Positions 1 to 8,460 of a stretch of DNA of 64,000 nt are shown here, in pieces. The notes beneath the pieces were generated by a model. The model did no database searches. It worked only from the letters and a program-made list of their open reading frames with translations, and was not told where the DNA came from. A program made the position numbers and the translations under genes. Position 1 is the first letter of the stretch, and the number at the start of each line of letters is the position of its first letter. Origin of the DNA: JASHPR01 sp963808705 (GTDB lineage Bacteria; Actinomycetota; Actinomycetes; Streptosporangiales; Streptosporangiaceae); the NCBI GenBank assembly GCA_963808705.1, contig CAWEHB010000006.1:1-64000 (forward strand), given 5' to 3'.

Positions 1-568
1 ACCTCCTGCCGTTGCGGCCCCGGTTCTGCCCGGTCCGAGGCGTGCAGCCACCACGACATTTAGGCCAAGATCGCCGCCACCCGCGATAACAATCCACGCG
101 AATAACTATCCACTCGTGCAATCGAGGGGAGAACTGTGCAAAGCAGGACTCAGCTGGAGAGGGGGCCAGAGGTCGCGCACTGCCTCATGACCGAGGCGTC
201 TGACATTCCCGCAGACGTCTAACGAGATCATGCCCAGGGCACGGCCGGCAAGCTGCCACCCAGACAGCTGGTCCTTGGGGGTGTGTGGTCCGGGCACCCC
301 AGTGACGCCCCTGCGCTCAGCCTGAGCGATCGACGCGAGCGGCGCGGGCGCCGGACTGGGCTTGGCCCAGGTCCGCACCTGGTCTGGCGCATCGAGAGCA
401 TGCATCAGGCGGCGAGCGAGCATCATCGGCGCGGGGCCAGCGCGCCGATGAGCGGCCCCGCGACGCTGCGGGTCGCTTCACCATCACCCGGCGCCGCAGC
501 CAGCCCTTGCCAGGACTCCGAGCAACGACGCTCAGGACGGGCGCCCAGCCCGGACGACGCCTTGGTGG
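1..568. other. no gene recognised
   Basis: No open frame in this stretch has recognisable protein content or a convincing ribosome binding site. It may contain debris left of the first GAF-ANTAR gene. I see no tRNA, repeat or hairpin worth naming. Confidence 0.4.
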
Positions 569-1294
569 TCACTCACCCTGGACGGGACGAAACATCTCCC
601 GGTCTATCCGGCCCTGTACGAGGTCCGCGGAGATCTCCCGCACTTTCCGGTTGATGTTCTGTGAGACCCGGCTCAGTAGCTGGAACGCCTCCTCGGGTGG
701 GACGCCGAATTCCGCGTTCAGCATGCCTTTGGCCTGCTCGATGGTCGCCCGCGACTCAAGTGCGGTGTGCAGGTTGTCGGTCATCCGGCGGCATTCCCGG
801 TACAGGGCCGCGTTGCGCACGGCGGTGCCGCCCTGGGCTGCGAAGGTCAGCGCGATGTCGTGTGCGGCCCCCTGGAAGACGTGCCGCTCCTGCCCGTAGA
901 GCGCGACCGCGCCTGCCGGCCGCCGGTCTGTGCGCAGCGGCAGCACCAGGCAGCTACCAAACCCCGCCTTTTCAGCCGCCCGGCAGAACGCCGGCCAGCG
1001 AGGCTCACTTGCGGTGTCGTCTACGCGGCGGGGCTCGTTGTGCTGCAAGGTCTCCAACACGGGGCCGTCACCGCCGTCGAACTGCCGGTGCAGCTCGTCG
1101 ATCCGGGGGTCGGACGCGGCAAAGGTCAGGGCCTGGCTGCCTGCGGCGACGGTCACCGCCGCCGCGGTGCATCCCGGGACCAGCTCAACGCCCAGGTCAG
1201 TCAGCCGGCGCAGCGCCTCGTCCGGCATTTCGTCGCTCTTCAGCAGCTGTGCGACGACGGCGATGCGGTCGGCGAGTGCCCGGGTGACGGTCAC
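569..1294 (-). CDS. GAF-ANTAR domain protein (predicted antitermination regulator)
   Basis: Predicted cytosolic signal-responsive RNA-binding regulator of about 241 aa. An N-terminal GAF domain (roughly residues 25-160, with the GDGP and FGSCLVLPL strings usual in this actinobacterial family) is followed by a C-terminal ANTAR domain with the hallmark ATIEQAKGML and a three-helix tail. ANTAR domains bind paired hairpins in nascent RNA and block termination. The frame stays open upstream, but the residues before GTG 1294 look non-coding and have no usable ATG, so I place the start at the GTG pair 1297/1294. It faces away from the hemerythrin/GAF-ANTAR pair to its right. The ligand of the GAF domain and the RNA targets are unknown. 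Family assignment is firm, the start is less so. Confidence 0.8.
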   Translation of the reverse strand: MTVTRALADRIAVVAQLLKSDEMPDEALRRLTDLGVELVPGCTAAAVTVAAGSQALTFAASDPRIDELHRQFDGGDGPVLETLQHNEPRRVDDTASEPRWPAFCRAAEKAGFGSCLVLPLRTDRRPAGAVALYGQERHVFQGAAHDIALTFAAQGGTAVRNAALYRECRRMTDNLHTALESRATIEQAKGMLNAEFGVPPEEAFQLLSRVSQNINRKVREISADLVQGRIDREMFRPVQGE

Positions 1295-1780
1295 CACCGG
1301 TGGCGCGTCCGTTCCGGCAGCGCTGATCCCATTCTCCGCACCTCCAGGCCGATCCGTGCCTCCACACTGTGCCCGCGCCGCGAAGCCGGCGTCAAGGCCG
1401 CAAACCCGGCCAATGGTATGGCTTCGGTTCGTGAAGCCGGGTAAACTCGCGGCACCGGCACGGCAAGTGCGCGGGCCTGCTCTCGAAACGGTGGGAGTCG
1501 GCCTGAAACCCTGAGCGACGCTCCGCCGCCGTTGCCGGCTCAAGTCACGTACCTGACTGTGGCCTCGAAACCTGCCGGGGTCGACCCGGCAGGCGATGAG
1601 CGATCCTGCGTCGCTCCCCTTGTGTGTCGAGCGCGAGATGCGGAGGCCAGTCATGAAGACGGGAATGACCCGGCTCGGCCGGAGATCACCAGGCCGGACT
1701 CTCGCGGTGCCGCGGCTGCATACCGGCGACTGGCTGCCCGCGGGGGCCAGCCAGTGGCGCCCGGACGGTAGGGGGCACAG

Positions 1781-2365
1781 ATGGCCGACATCATCGAGGT
1801 GATCCTGGCTGACCACAAGCGGATCCGCAGACTCAGGCCGCTGGGTGCGCTCGACGACGCCACGCGCTATGGCGAGGATCCTTGCGCAGGCTGGATGCTG
1901 GCCCCGGTGTGGTGCAGGCTCTCTGACCTCCTCGAGCTGCACGCCGACGCCGAGGAGGGAGATCTGCTATCTGGCCCTGTCCGGGCAGGGCAGGACGCGA
2001 TCGCGCAGATGAAGGACTCGATCGCCGACCATGACGACTTCCGCGAGGTGGTACGGGAAGCGCGTCTGCACGCCGCCGGTTCTGCGATCTGGTGGCGAGT
2101 GGTCGCCGCCGCCCTGTGGGCCAGCGGTGGCCATGTTGCTCGTGAGGAGCGGGGTGCCCTGGCGGCTTTCGGCCGCCGCGCCGCCCCGGCGTTACGCAGT
2201 GAGCTTGGCCGCCAGTGGGCCGCGTTCATCGCCGCCCGCACTCGCGACGCACACCGGAAACGCGAATCCGCGACCGCCTTGCCGGGCGAGCCCGGCCAGG
2301 CGCGACCCGGGACCGCGCCCTCTACCACGCACCCGGAGATCGTGCTGCCTTTCCGGAGAGGGTGA
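1781..2365 (+). CDS. hemerythrin-like (HHE) domain protein
   Basis: A 194-aa predicted cytosolic protein with a hemerythrin HHE four-helix bundle. Histidine and acidic ligands appear in the expected spacing: DHKRI near residue 11, LELHADAEE near 51, ADHDDF near 83 and GHVAREE near 118. Such proteins bind a di-iron centre and usually sense or buffer oxygen, NO or iron. The C-terminal 45 residues are Pro/Arg rich and probably disordered. The stop is only 5 bases before the ATG of the next GAF-ANTAR gene, so the two are likely co-transcribed. Iron binding is inferred from the ligand pattern only. Confidence 0.75.
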   Translation: MADIIEVILADHKRIRRLRPLGALDDATRYGEDPCAGWMLAPVWCRLSDLLELHADAEEGDLLSGPVRAGQDAIAQMKDSIADHDDFREVVREARLHAAGSAIWWRVVAAALWASGGHVAREERGALAAFGRRAAPALRSELGRQWAAFIAARTRDAHRKRESATALPGEPGQARPGTAPSTTHPEIVLPFRRG

Positions 2366-2370
2366 GCGGG

Positions 2371-3162
2371 ATGGACGGAGAACTGCTGTCGGAGACGTTT
2401 GTCGAGCTGACCGACACCATGGTCGCCGACTTCGACGTGATCGACTTCCTGCACGTGCTGACCGACCGCAGCGTGCAATTGCTGGATGTCTCCGCCGCCG
2501 GGCTGCTGCTGGCTGACCCGCGCGGTGAGCTACGGGTGGTGGCCGCCTCCAGCGAAGCCGCCCGGCTGCTGGAGCTGTTCCAGCTGCAAAACGACCAGGG
2601 CCCGTGCCTGGACTGCTTCCGGGCCGGCCAGCCCGTCAACGCCGCGGACCTGGCCGCCGAAGCCCCGCGCTGGCCGCGGTTCGCGGCCGCCGCCCGGCAG
2701 GCCGGGTTCGCCGCCGTGCAGGCCCTGCCGATGCGGCTGCGCGATCAGGTCATCGGCGCGCTCAACCTCTTCCGCGCCCGCCCGGGTACGTTTGACCCGG
2801 CTGCCATACGCGTCGGCCAGGCGCTGGCCGACGTGGCCACCATCAGCCTGCTGCACGAGCGCAGCATGCGCCACAGCGACACCCTCAACGAGCAGCTGCA
2901 GACCGCGCTGAACAGCCGGGTCATCATCGAGCAGGCCAAGGGAAAGCTCGCCGAGCGCCTCGGCCTGGACATGAGCCAGGCCTTCAGCCTGCTGCGCGAC
3001 CACGCCCGAGCCCGCAACCTGCGCCTGTCCGGCCTGGCTCAGGCCTTCATCGACGGATCAGAACCCCTCACCGGCCTGACCGCGGCCAGCCTGCAGCAAA
3101 AGCTACCTGGCGGCGGGCAGGCACGCCACCAGCCCCGGCCGGCCTCAAGGCGCACACCATAG
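2371..3162 (+). CDS. GAF-ANTAR domain protein
   Basis: A 263-aa predicted regulator with the same architecture as the protein at 569-1294. The GAF domain covers about residues 15-165 (NDQGPCLDCF and VQALPMRLRDQVIGALNLF). The ANTAR domain covers about 185-235 with VIIEQAKGKLAERLGL. A 30-residue basic Pro/Arg tail follows. ATG 2371 lies five bases after the hemerythrin gene stop and is preceded by GAGAGG. With the diverging paralogue to the left, this forms a small cluster of two GAF-ANTAR sensors around a possible di-iron sensor. The family is known to act as RNA-binding antiterminators; its targets here are unknown. Confidence 0.85.
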   Translation: MDGELLSETFVELTDTMVADFDVIDFLHVLTDRSVQLLDVSAAGLLLADPRGELRVVAASSEAARLLELFQLQNDQGPCLDCFRAGQPVNAADLAAEAPRWPRFAAAARQAGFAAVQALPMRLRDQVIGALNLFRARPGTFDPAAIRVGQALADVATISLLHERSMRHSDTLNEQLQTALNSRVIIEQAKGKLAERLGLDMSQAFSLLRDHARARNLRLSGLAQAFIDGSEPLTGLTAASLQQKLPGGGQARHQPRPASRRTP

Positions 3163-3394
3163 ACCTCGCCAGCTCCGCAGCACGCCGCCGTAGCTCGCTG
3201 CGGAGCGTGACACCACGACAAACCCGGTGTTCTCGCCGGTGGGTGTCTCAGGGCTGCGGGTGATTCTCGTAACCGAGGAGGTCTTCGACTAGCGGCCCAC
3301 GATCGTCGGTGACACCGTGGTCCTGGACAAGCGCCGGGCGATCGTCGTAGACGCGCCCGGGTCTCCTCTGGGCGAGGCCCCGGCTGGCCGGTCG

Positions 3395-4377
3395 TTACGG
3401 CGTGATCGCGATGGCGATGGGGCCGGTCTCGACCTTGATCGCCTGGAGAGCGGTATTGGTGGCGGTCCGGATCGGGGTGACCGTGCCCGAGTCTTGATTG
3501 ACGACGTAGGCGGTCTTCCCGTTCGGCGTGATCGCGATCGCCCAGGGGTAGCTCCCGACCTTGATGGCCTTGCCTGCCTTGTTGGTGGCGGTCCGGATCG
3601 GGGTCACCGTTGAGGTCGCGGGGCTGGAGACGTAGGCGGTCTTCCCGTTCGGCGTGATCGCGATGTCACTGGCCCCCCGGCTATCTTGACGGCCTTGGGC
3701 GTGAGCCCATTCAGTGATCGGGCCGTCTCTTCCGCCCCGGCAGCTTCAGACGCGCTGGCCGGGTACACGCCGTCAAACACCTGGCGAGCCTCCCGGTCAA
3801 CCTCCTGGACAACGCTTGCCACCCGCAGGCCATTGGACGTGCGGTCGATCAGCACGAGGAACATCGCAATGCTCAGCAGCGTCAGGAGCAGCGCGGCGAT
3901 GAGGGTCCTCGTCGGCACGAACGCTGCCGTCCCGCGGCCTATCTGTGCGGTTGAGACGAGAGCGAACAGGAACGTTGCGCTGAAGGTGCTGAGCGCGAAC
4001 TTCAGCGTCCGGTCGCGGCGAAACCAGGCGATGAAGCGGGGCGAGAACTCGCCGGTGCCGAACTGGACCACCATCAAGATGACCGAGGTCACGAAGCCCG
4101 TGAACGCCAGCATGCCGCTGCCCAGCGCCGACAGCGCTGCACTGGCGCTCGACGAGTTGATCGACCTAACGAGCACAATCGGGTCCGCCTCATCCCAGCG
4201 CATCAGGCCGACGCTGAGAGCCAGCGCCACAAGAACGTACAGCGCGGGAACGAACCAGAGGCTGTACCAAACCCGGCTAGCGGCTCGGCGCCAGCGTCTA
4301 CTGTCCGCTCTCCCCATCCTCCGGCCTGCCCCTCCGCTTGATGCGAGTGTCGCTGTCCGGGCCTCCGCTTTCGTCAC
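3395..4377 (-). pseudogene. DUF2254 membrane protein fused to YVTN beta-propeller repeats, frameshifted
   Basis: The first part (4377 to about 3690) encodes a DUF2254-type membrane protein with four hydrophobic segments, including FVPALYVLVALAL and TLIAALLLTLLSIAMFLVLI. Instead of the usual C-terminal half of this roughly 430-aa family, the frame runs at GLTPKAVKIAGGP into YVTN-type propeller sequence. A frameshift near 3665-3690 moves the repeats (SDIAITPNGKTAYV, then two further ITPNGKTAYV-type units) into another frame, which stops at 3395 in the middle of a repeat. I read this as a decayed chimera. A sequencing error could explain the frameshift but not the DUF2254-to-propeller junction or the missing propeller blades. 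Confidence 0.6.
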
Positions 4378-5224
4378 TTTCGGATGCGGGGCGCCATGCC
4401 CGGCAGCAGATCCGTCAGGATCCCTTCATCCAATCTGCCGCTCAGCGAGGCCAGGTAGCAGGCGCCCACCGGCAGCGCCGAGGCTCCCGGAGGCCCGGAA
4501 CGCCGCCACGCCATCCCTGGGCACTCCAGGAACCCGCAGCGATTGCCCAACTCCTCTCGAAGGACCACCCAGCACCTTCCGCCTCGCGCCGAATCGTTAC
4601 CAATTACGCGCAGGCTCGCACTCCGGCAGGTGACTCGTCATCACCTACCGGCCGGCTTCCTCTAGGGGAAAACTGCTGCCGGAAGAGGCTCCGCGCCCGC
4701 AGACTCAATCAAGAACACGTCCGGTGCCGTCTTGCCAGGCTCTCCCGACGAGCACCTGAAAGCTCGGTCATGATCTCGGGGGAGTGCGCCGCTCCGGCGG
4801 GCTCCGCCGCAAACATGGAACGCAGCGGCCCGGAGCCGAACCGATCCTTCGCCGGGCTGATTCCTCGGCCAGCCGCAACGCTGTCGACTGTCAGCCGACA
4901 GCGCCCGGCGGGCCATCCTGCACGGTCTTCCTGACACCCCTATGACAGGCGGCCGCGGCCTCTCTGGGTGACCGCAGCCGCCTGTCATAGCGATACCAGC
5001 GCGCACGATATCGCGGGGTACGGATTAGTGCCGTGGGATAATGTCAGCAACCGAAAGCTGTCAGCGAGAATCATCAGATTCAGTTCAGCCATGGCGTCAT
5101 GCTGGCGCGAAGCAAGATATATGTAAACATGGGATATCTCTGGACCGAGCGCGGTCCAGAGATACACCATTAACCCTGTGGGACATACCACTGGCGACTC
5201 CGTGAAGGAACGAGGGTACTCTCG
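4378..5224. other. 847-base gap without a recognised gene
   Basis: No frame here has recognisable protein content. It contains the long hairpin at 4940-4990 and the upstream region of the relaxase gene, which has an AT-richer stretch around 5085-5200 compatible with a promoter. Confidence 0.4.
4940..4990. terminator. long inverted repeat, 14-bp stem
   Basis: CTATGACAGGCGGC (4940-4953) pairs perfectly with GCCGCCTGTCATAG (4977-4990) around a 23-base loop that can pair a little further. There is no U-tract. It could be a terminator-like structure, or a recombination or origin-associated palindrome upstream of the relaxase gene. Confidence 0.4.
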
Positions 5225-5974
5225 GTGATCGGGAAAGTGCTCCACGGCACCAATGCCAGCGGCTTGCTTCGGTACCTGTACGGGCCAGGCCAGGCGAATG
5301 AGCACACCGATCCACACCTAGTAGCCGAATTCTCTGATCCAGCGGAGCTTGAGCCGGAACGTCGCCCCGGCGGATTACCGGATTTGCGGCGCCTGGCGGG
5401 GTTGCTGGCTCAGCCGATAGCGGCGCTTGCCTGCCAGGGCTATGACAAGCCGGTATGGCACTGCTCGCTACGGGCAGCACCCGAGGACCGGACGCTGTCA
5501 GACAGCGAGTGGGCGCAGGTGGCGGCCTGGGTCATGCACCGCACGGGGCTGGCGGCGCAGGGTGATGAGCTGGGGGTGCGGTGGGTGGCGGTCCGGCACG
5601 CCTCGGATCACATTCACATCGTCGCCACGCTGGCCCGCCAAGACGGCGGCAAGCCCAGCACCTGGAACGACTTCTACCGCGTGCGCGAAGCCTGCCATGA
5701 CGCGGAACGCCGGTTCGGGCTGCGGCGCACCGCTCCGGCAGATCGCACCGCTCCTCGCCGCGCTACCCGCGCCGAAACTGAGCAGGCGGCCCGGCGCGGA
5801 TGGGACGAGGCCCCTCGTACGACCCTGCGGCGGGAGGTGTGCACCGCGGCGGCCGGGGCGCATACGGAGCAAGAGTTCCCGGGGCGCATACGGAGCAAGA
5901 GTTCTTTGTCCGGCTGCAGCAGGCCGGGGTGCTGGTGCGCCTGCGGCATAGTGCCACCAACCCCGGTCAGGTGA
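5225..5974 (+). CDS. relaxase/mobilization nuclease, N-terminal part (frameshifted)
   Basis: N-terminal catalytic half of a conjugative relaxase of the type common on actinobacterial plasmids and ICEs. The opening GLLRYLYGPGQANEHTDPH is characteristic. The metal-binding histidine motif is seen as HASDHIHIV near residue 135, followed by WNDFYRVREACHDAERRFGL. Relaxases nick and covalently bind DNA at oriT before transfer. GTG 5225 is the likely start. The frame is genuine to about 5904; the residues after that are out of frame because a perfect 26-bp tandem duplication (5853-5904) shifts translation. Removing one copy joins this piece in frame to the next one (to 7080). No partner MobC gene was recognised upstream. 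Confidence 0.75.
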   Translation: MIGKVLHGTNASGLLRYLYGPGQANEHTDPHLVAEFSDPAELEPERRPGGLPDLRRLAGLLAQPIAALACQGYDKPVWHCSLRAAPEDRTLSDSEWAQVAAWVMHRTGLAAQGDELGVRWVAVRHASDHIHIVATLARQDGGKPSTWNDFYRVREACHDAERRFGLRRTAPADRTAPRRATRAETEQAARRGWDEAPRTTLRREVCTAAAGAHTEQEFPGRIRSKSSLSGCSRPGCWCACGIVPPTPVR

Positions 5975-7080
5975 CCGGGTACGCGGTTAGCCTGGCGAGG
6001 CACAAGTCCAAGGAGGGCGGCGTGATCTGGTACGGAGGCGGCAAGCTCGCCGCTGACCTGACCTTGCCCAAGCTCAGAGCCCGCTGGCCCGCTGGGCACT
6101 ACCCGCTCCCCGGAGCGGGCCTGCCAGCCTCAGCCGTGCGCGCCGTGCTCCGGAACAAGGTCACCCAAGCGGCGCAGCAGGCAAGGGACGAGACAGGATT
6201 CTTCGCCCGGCTGCGCGAGTCCGGGGTGGTGGTGCGGATGCGGTTCAGCGAGATTGACCCGGGCCAGGTCACCGGGTACGCCGTCACGCTCCCCGGCCAC
6301 ACCGGCCCTGACGGGGCGCTGCGCTGGTATGGCGGCGGGCGGCTGGCCGCCGGGCTCACCCTGCCGCAACTGCGCCGCGACTGGGCTCAGGGACCCAGCG
6401 CTGTTCCCGGGCGGTCCGCGTTCTGGTTCACCGCTCCGGAACGGGACACGATCTACCAGCACGCATCTCACCAAGCCGCCACCGCTGCGGGGCACATCCG
6501 CCGCTGCGCCCGCAGCGACCCGGCCGCAGCAGCCGACGCCGCGTGGGCGGCAGCCGACACCCTGCATGTCGCGGCGCGGGTACTGCGCAGCCCGGTCCTG
6601 CGGTGCGCGGCCGCCGCCTACGACCGGGCTGCCCGGGCACCCCATGGCCGCATCCCGCGCCGCAGCCGCGACGGGGACAACCTGCGCGCTACTGCGCGGC
6701 TGCTCGCCATGGCCGGCGACCTCACCGGCAACGCCACCTTGCTATCCGCCGCGCTACTGGCGAACCTCACCGCTCTGGCCGCCGCCGTCGCCGAGCTGCG
6801 GCAAGCCCAGCAGCACGCCGCCCAGGCGGCCGCCGCCCGCTCGGCCGCGGAGCACATGCACGCCGCCATGGCCCAGGCCCGACTCCAGGCGCCTCGCCCG
6901 GCCAGGGCCCACGCGCGTCGGCGAGGGGAAGCGGCAAGAGCGGCGGGCACCGCACGAACCGATTCCCCGGCATCACTGCGGCTCGGGCTTCGCCTGCCCG
7001 CCGACCAGACCCGGGCGCGCCCGCATCCATCTTCCGGCCGGGGACCGTTGCCGACCAAAAGGGCTGGTCCGAGCCGGTAA
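5800..7080 (+). CDS. relaxase C-terminal part (frameshift continuation)
   Basis: Continuation of the relaxase after the 26-bp duplication; the genuine part starts at about 5880, with THTEQEFF-like sequence. It holds two tandem copies of a domain of about 65 residues: EQEFFVRLQQAGVLVRLR to LTLPKLRARW (about 5890-6090) and ETGFFARLRESGVVVRMR to LTLPQLRRDW (about 6190-6390). Each contains PGQVTGYAV and WYGGG(K/R)LAA. A helical Ala-rich region and a basic tail follow. The frame offset from the first piece is exactly that expected from one extra 26-bp unit. Two degraded copies of parts of this segment lie at 7890-8175 and 18545-18830. Confidence 0.7.
   Translation: MGRGPSYDPAAGGVHRGGRGAYGARVPGAHTEQEFFVRLQQAGVLVRLRHSATNPGQVTGYAVSLARHKSKEGGVIWYGGGKLAADLTLPKLRARWPAGHYPLPGAGLPASAVRAVLRNKVTQAAQQARDETGFFARLRESGVVVRMRFSEIDPGQVTGYAVTLPGHTGPDGALRWYGGGRLAAGLTLPQLRRDWAQGPSAVPGRSAFWFTAPERDTIYQHASHQAATAAGHIRRCARSDPAAAADAAWAAADTLHVAARVLRSPVLRCAAAAYDRAARAPHGRIPRRSRDGDNLRATARLLAMAGDLTGNATLLSAALLANLTALAAAVAELRQAQQHAAQAAAARSAAEHMHAAMAQARLQAPRPARAHARRRGEAARAAGTARTDSPASLRLGLRLPADQTRARPHPSSGRGPLPTKRAGPSR
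5853..5904 (+). repeat. perfect 26-bp tandem duplication inside the relaxase gene
   Basis: Bases 5853-5878 and 5879-5904 are identical and adjacent. Because 26 is not a multiple of three, the second copy shifts the relaxase reading frame. Deleting one copy restores a continuous frame (checked by position arithmetic modulo 3). This fits slippage mutation or a reversible on/off switch. Confidence 0.9.
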
Positions 7081-7114
7081 CGACAGCGATGACCTGATAT
7101 GACAGAAAGCGGAG

Positions 7115-7381
7115 TCACTCGCCGAGCCACTGGATCCTGACAACGAGCACAAGGTCGTCGGGAGGGTAGACCAGGAATGTGACGAGTCCCTCGCTGTTGC
7201 CGCCGAAGTGCAGCGTGCGCAGCGGCGCAGGCGGATCGCCGGGTTCGTCGTGACGGCGCTGGTACTCGATTGGGTCTACGATTACGGCGGCGTCCATGAA
7301 CGCTGCCAGCGTCGCCTGGACAGCCGGGCTCAGTGCGGCGAATTCCTGCTGCGCCGGGCCGTCGAGCTCCCAGTGGTACAC
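7115..7381 (-). CDS. small RelE-like protein, candidate toxin
   Basis: An 88-aa protein starting at GTG 7381, three bases after the stop of the DUF6247 gene upstream, so the two are co-transcribed. It begins WELDGPAQQEFAAL, has a central predicted helix and ends in two beta-like strands (GLVTFLVYPPDDLVLVVRIQWL). This is the size and layout of RelE/ParE-type toxins that follow DUF6247 genes in actinomycetes. No catalytic residue can be assigned with confidence. The toxin role rests on gene order and size rather than on a clear family match. Confidence 0.5.
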   Translation of the reverse strand: MYHWELDGPAQQEFAALSPAVQATLAAFMDAAVIVDPIEYQRRHDEPGDPPAPLRTLHFGGNSEGLVTFLVYPPDDLVLVVRIQWLGE

Positions 7382-7384
7382 GCG

Positions 7385-7720
7385 TCAGACGCCGAACCGG
7401 GCGCGGACCTCCTGCCGGGTCATACGCTGCGCTGGAGGCGGCGGCCCGTCGTAGCGGTAGCCGTCCACGCGGGCCAGGAACTGCCGCTGGGCGCCGGGAT
7501 CACGCCAGGCGTCTGCCTCGAACCACCAGCGCCTCACCGTCTGTACCAGGGGCGTCAGGTCGCCCTGCTCGCGCGCCTGCTCGAATGCCGCGTCCAGGTC
7601 ATCGTCGTAACGCTGCAGCACATCCGGGCCGGCGTTAGCGGCCAGCACGGCCCGGATCGCCGCCGGGGTGCAGGCTGGGCGGGGCAGGATCTGACCTTCG
7701 CTGGCACCCGGCGCGGTCAT
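7385..7720 (-). CDS. DUF6247 family protein, candidate antitoxin
   Basis: A 111-aa predicted cytosolic protein. It has the DUF6247 look: a CTPAAIRAVL opening of the folded part, then a helical stretch with DLDAAFEQAREQGDLTPL and VRRWWFEADAW. ATG 7720 is chosen because GGGAG lies six bases upstream; an in-frame ATG at 7756 has no ribosome binding site. It ends three bases before the RelE-like gene. DUF6247 proteins are commonly encoded directly before small RelE-like proteins, so an antitoxin role is likely but inferred. Confidence 0.6.
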   Translation of the reverse strand: MTAPGASEGQILPRPACTPAAIRAVLAANAGPDVLQRYDDDLDAAFEQAREQGDLTPLVQTVRRWWFEADAWRDPGAQRQFLARVDGYRYDGPPPPAQRMTRQEVRARFGV

Positions 7721-7889
7721 CGGCAGCTCCCGCAGATCGACGTCTAAGCCCAGCATAGGCGCGCCAGCCGACAGCCAGCGGGTGCCGTGGCCTCGCGGGG
7801 GGCCGGAGATGGCCATCGCCGCGAGCACCTGGGCAGCTCCGCACACCGGCTGTGCGCGCGGGGCGCCATGGGCAAGTTGACCACGCTCT

Positions 7890-8175
7890 TGGGCTCAGGG
7901 ACCCAGCGCTGTTCCCGGGCGGTCCGCGTTCTTGTTCACCGCTCCGGAACGGGACACGATCTACCAGCACGCCTCCCGCCAAGCCGCCACTGCTGCGGGG
8001 CACACCCTGCCGCTGGGCCTGCCGCGCTACTGGCGAACCTCACCGCTCTAGCCGACATCACCGCGGCTCGGGCTTCGCCTGCCCGCCGGCCAGACTCAGG
8101 CGCGCCCGCATCCATCTTCCGGCCGGGATCCTTGCCGCCCAAAAGGGCTGGGCCGAGCCGGTCAAGGCAGTGATG
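7890..8175 (+). pseudogene. internally deleted duplicate of the relaxase 3' end
   Basis: This segment copies the relaxase gene in three blocks: bases matching about 6384-6510 (from the CTCAGGGACCCAGC string), then about 6752-6785, then about 6970-7090 up to GGGCTGG.CCGAGCCGGT. Two internal deletions remove the intervening sequence. Similarity at DNA level is very high, so the duplication is recent compared with the remnant at 18.5 kb. No intact frame remains. Confidence 0.75.
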
Positions 8176-8220
8176 GAGCTCGTCTCAGCATGAAGGGTTG
8201 TCGGCAGGCCTGGCTGAGCT

Positions 8221-8436
8221 TCAGTCCGCGGTGAGTTCTCCGGCGCGGATCCCGGCGGTGAATTCCCGCCATTGGTCGGAGGAAACGACGAGGACCGGGC
8301 CGTTGCGGTCCTTGGAGTCGCGGATGGCTACGATCCCGGGCAGGTTGTCGGCCACCTCGACGCAGGCGCCGCCGTTGTTGCTGTAACTGCTGGTGCGCCA
8401 CGCGGCACGGGAACGGTCGAGTTCCGGGGTATCCAT
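8221..8436 (-). CDS. DUF397 domain protein
   Basis: A 71-aa protein with the DUF397 signature: W(R)TSSYSNNGGACVEVA near the N terminus, then IRDSKDRNGPVL and a terminal F(T)AGIRAGEL. DUF397 proteins are short actinomycete-specific partners of XRE-DUF5753 regulators and have been linked to development and antibiotic control in Streptomyces. It lies 24 bases downstream of the XRE-DUF5753 gene in the same direction, so the pair is probably one operon. The HATPase gene diverges from them, which completes the usual three-gene module. Confidence 0.85.
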   Translation of the reverse strand: MDTPELDRSRAAWRTSSYSNNGGACVEVADNLPGIVAIRDSKDRNGPVLVVSSDQWREFTAGIRAGELTAD

Positions 8437-8460
8437 CCCGCGCCTCCTCCATTCGCTTGG

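Noticed and set aside
3408..3440. GGCGATGGGG string resembling a fluoride riboswitch
   Set aside because: No matching CGCC arm, no TGATGG strand downstream; it lies inside the YVTN repeat code.
4338..4934. Plus-strand frame in the gap before the relaxase
   Set aside because: No family signature, biased composition, no ribosome binding site.
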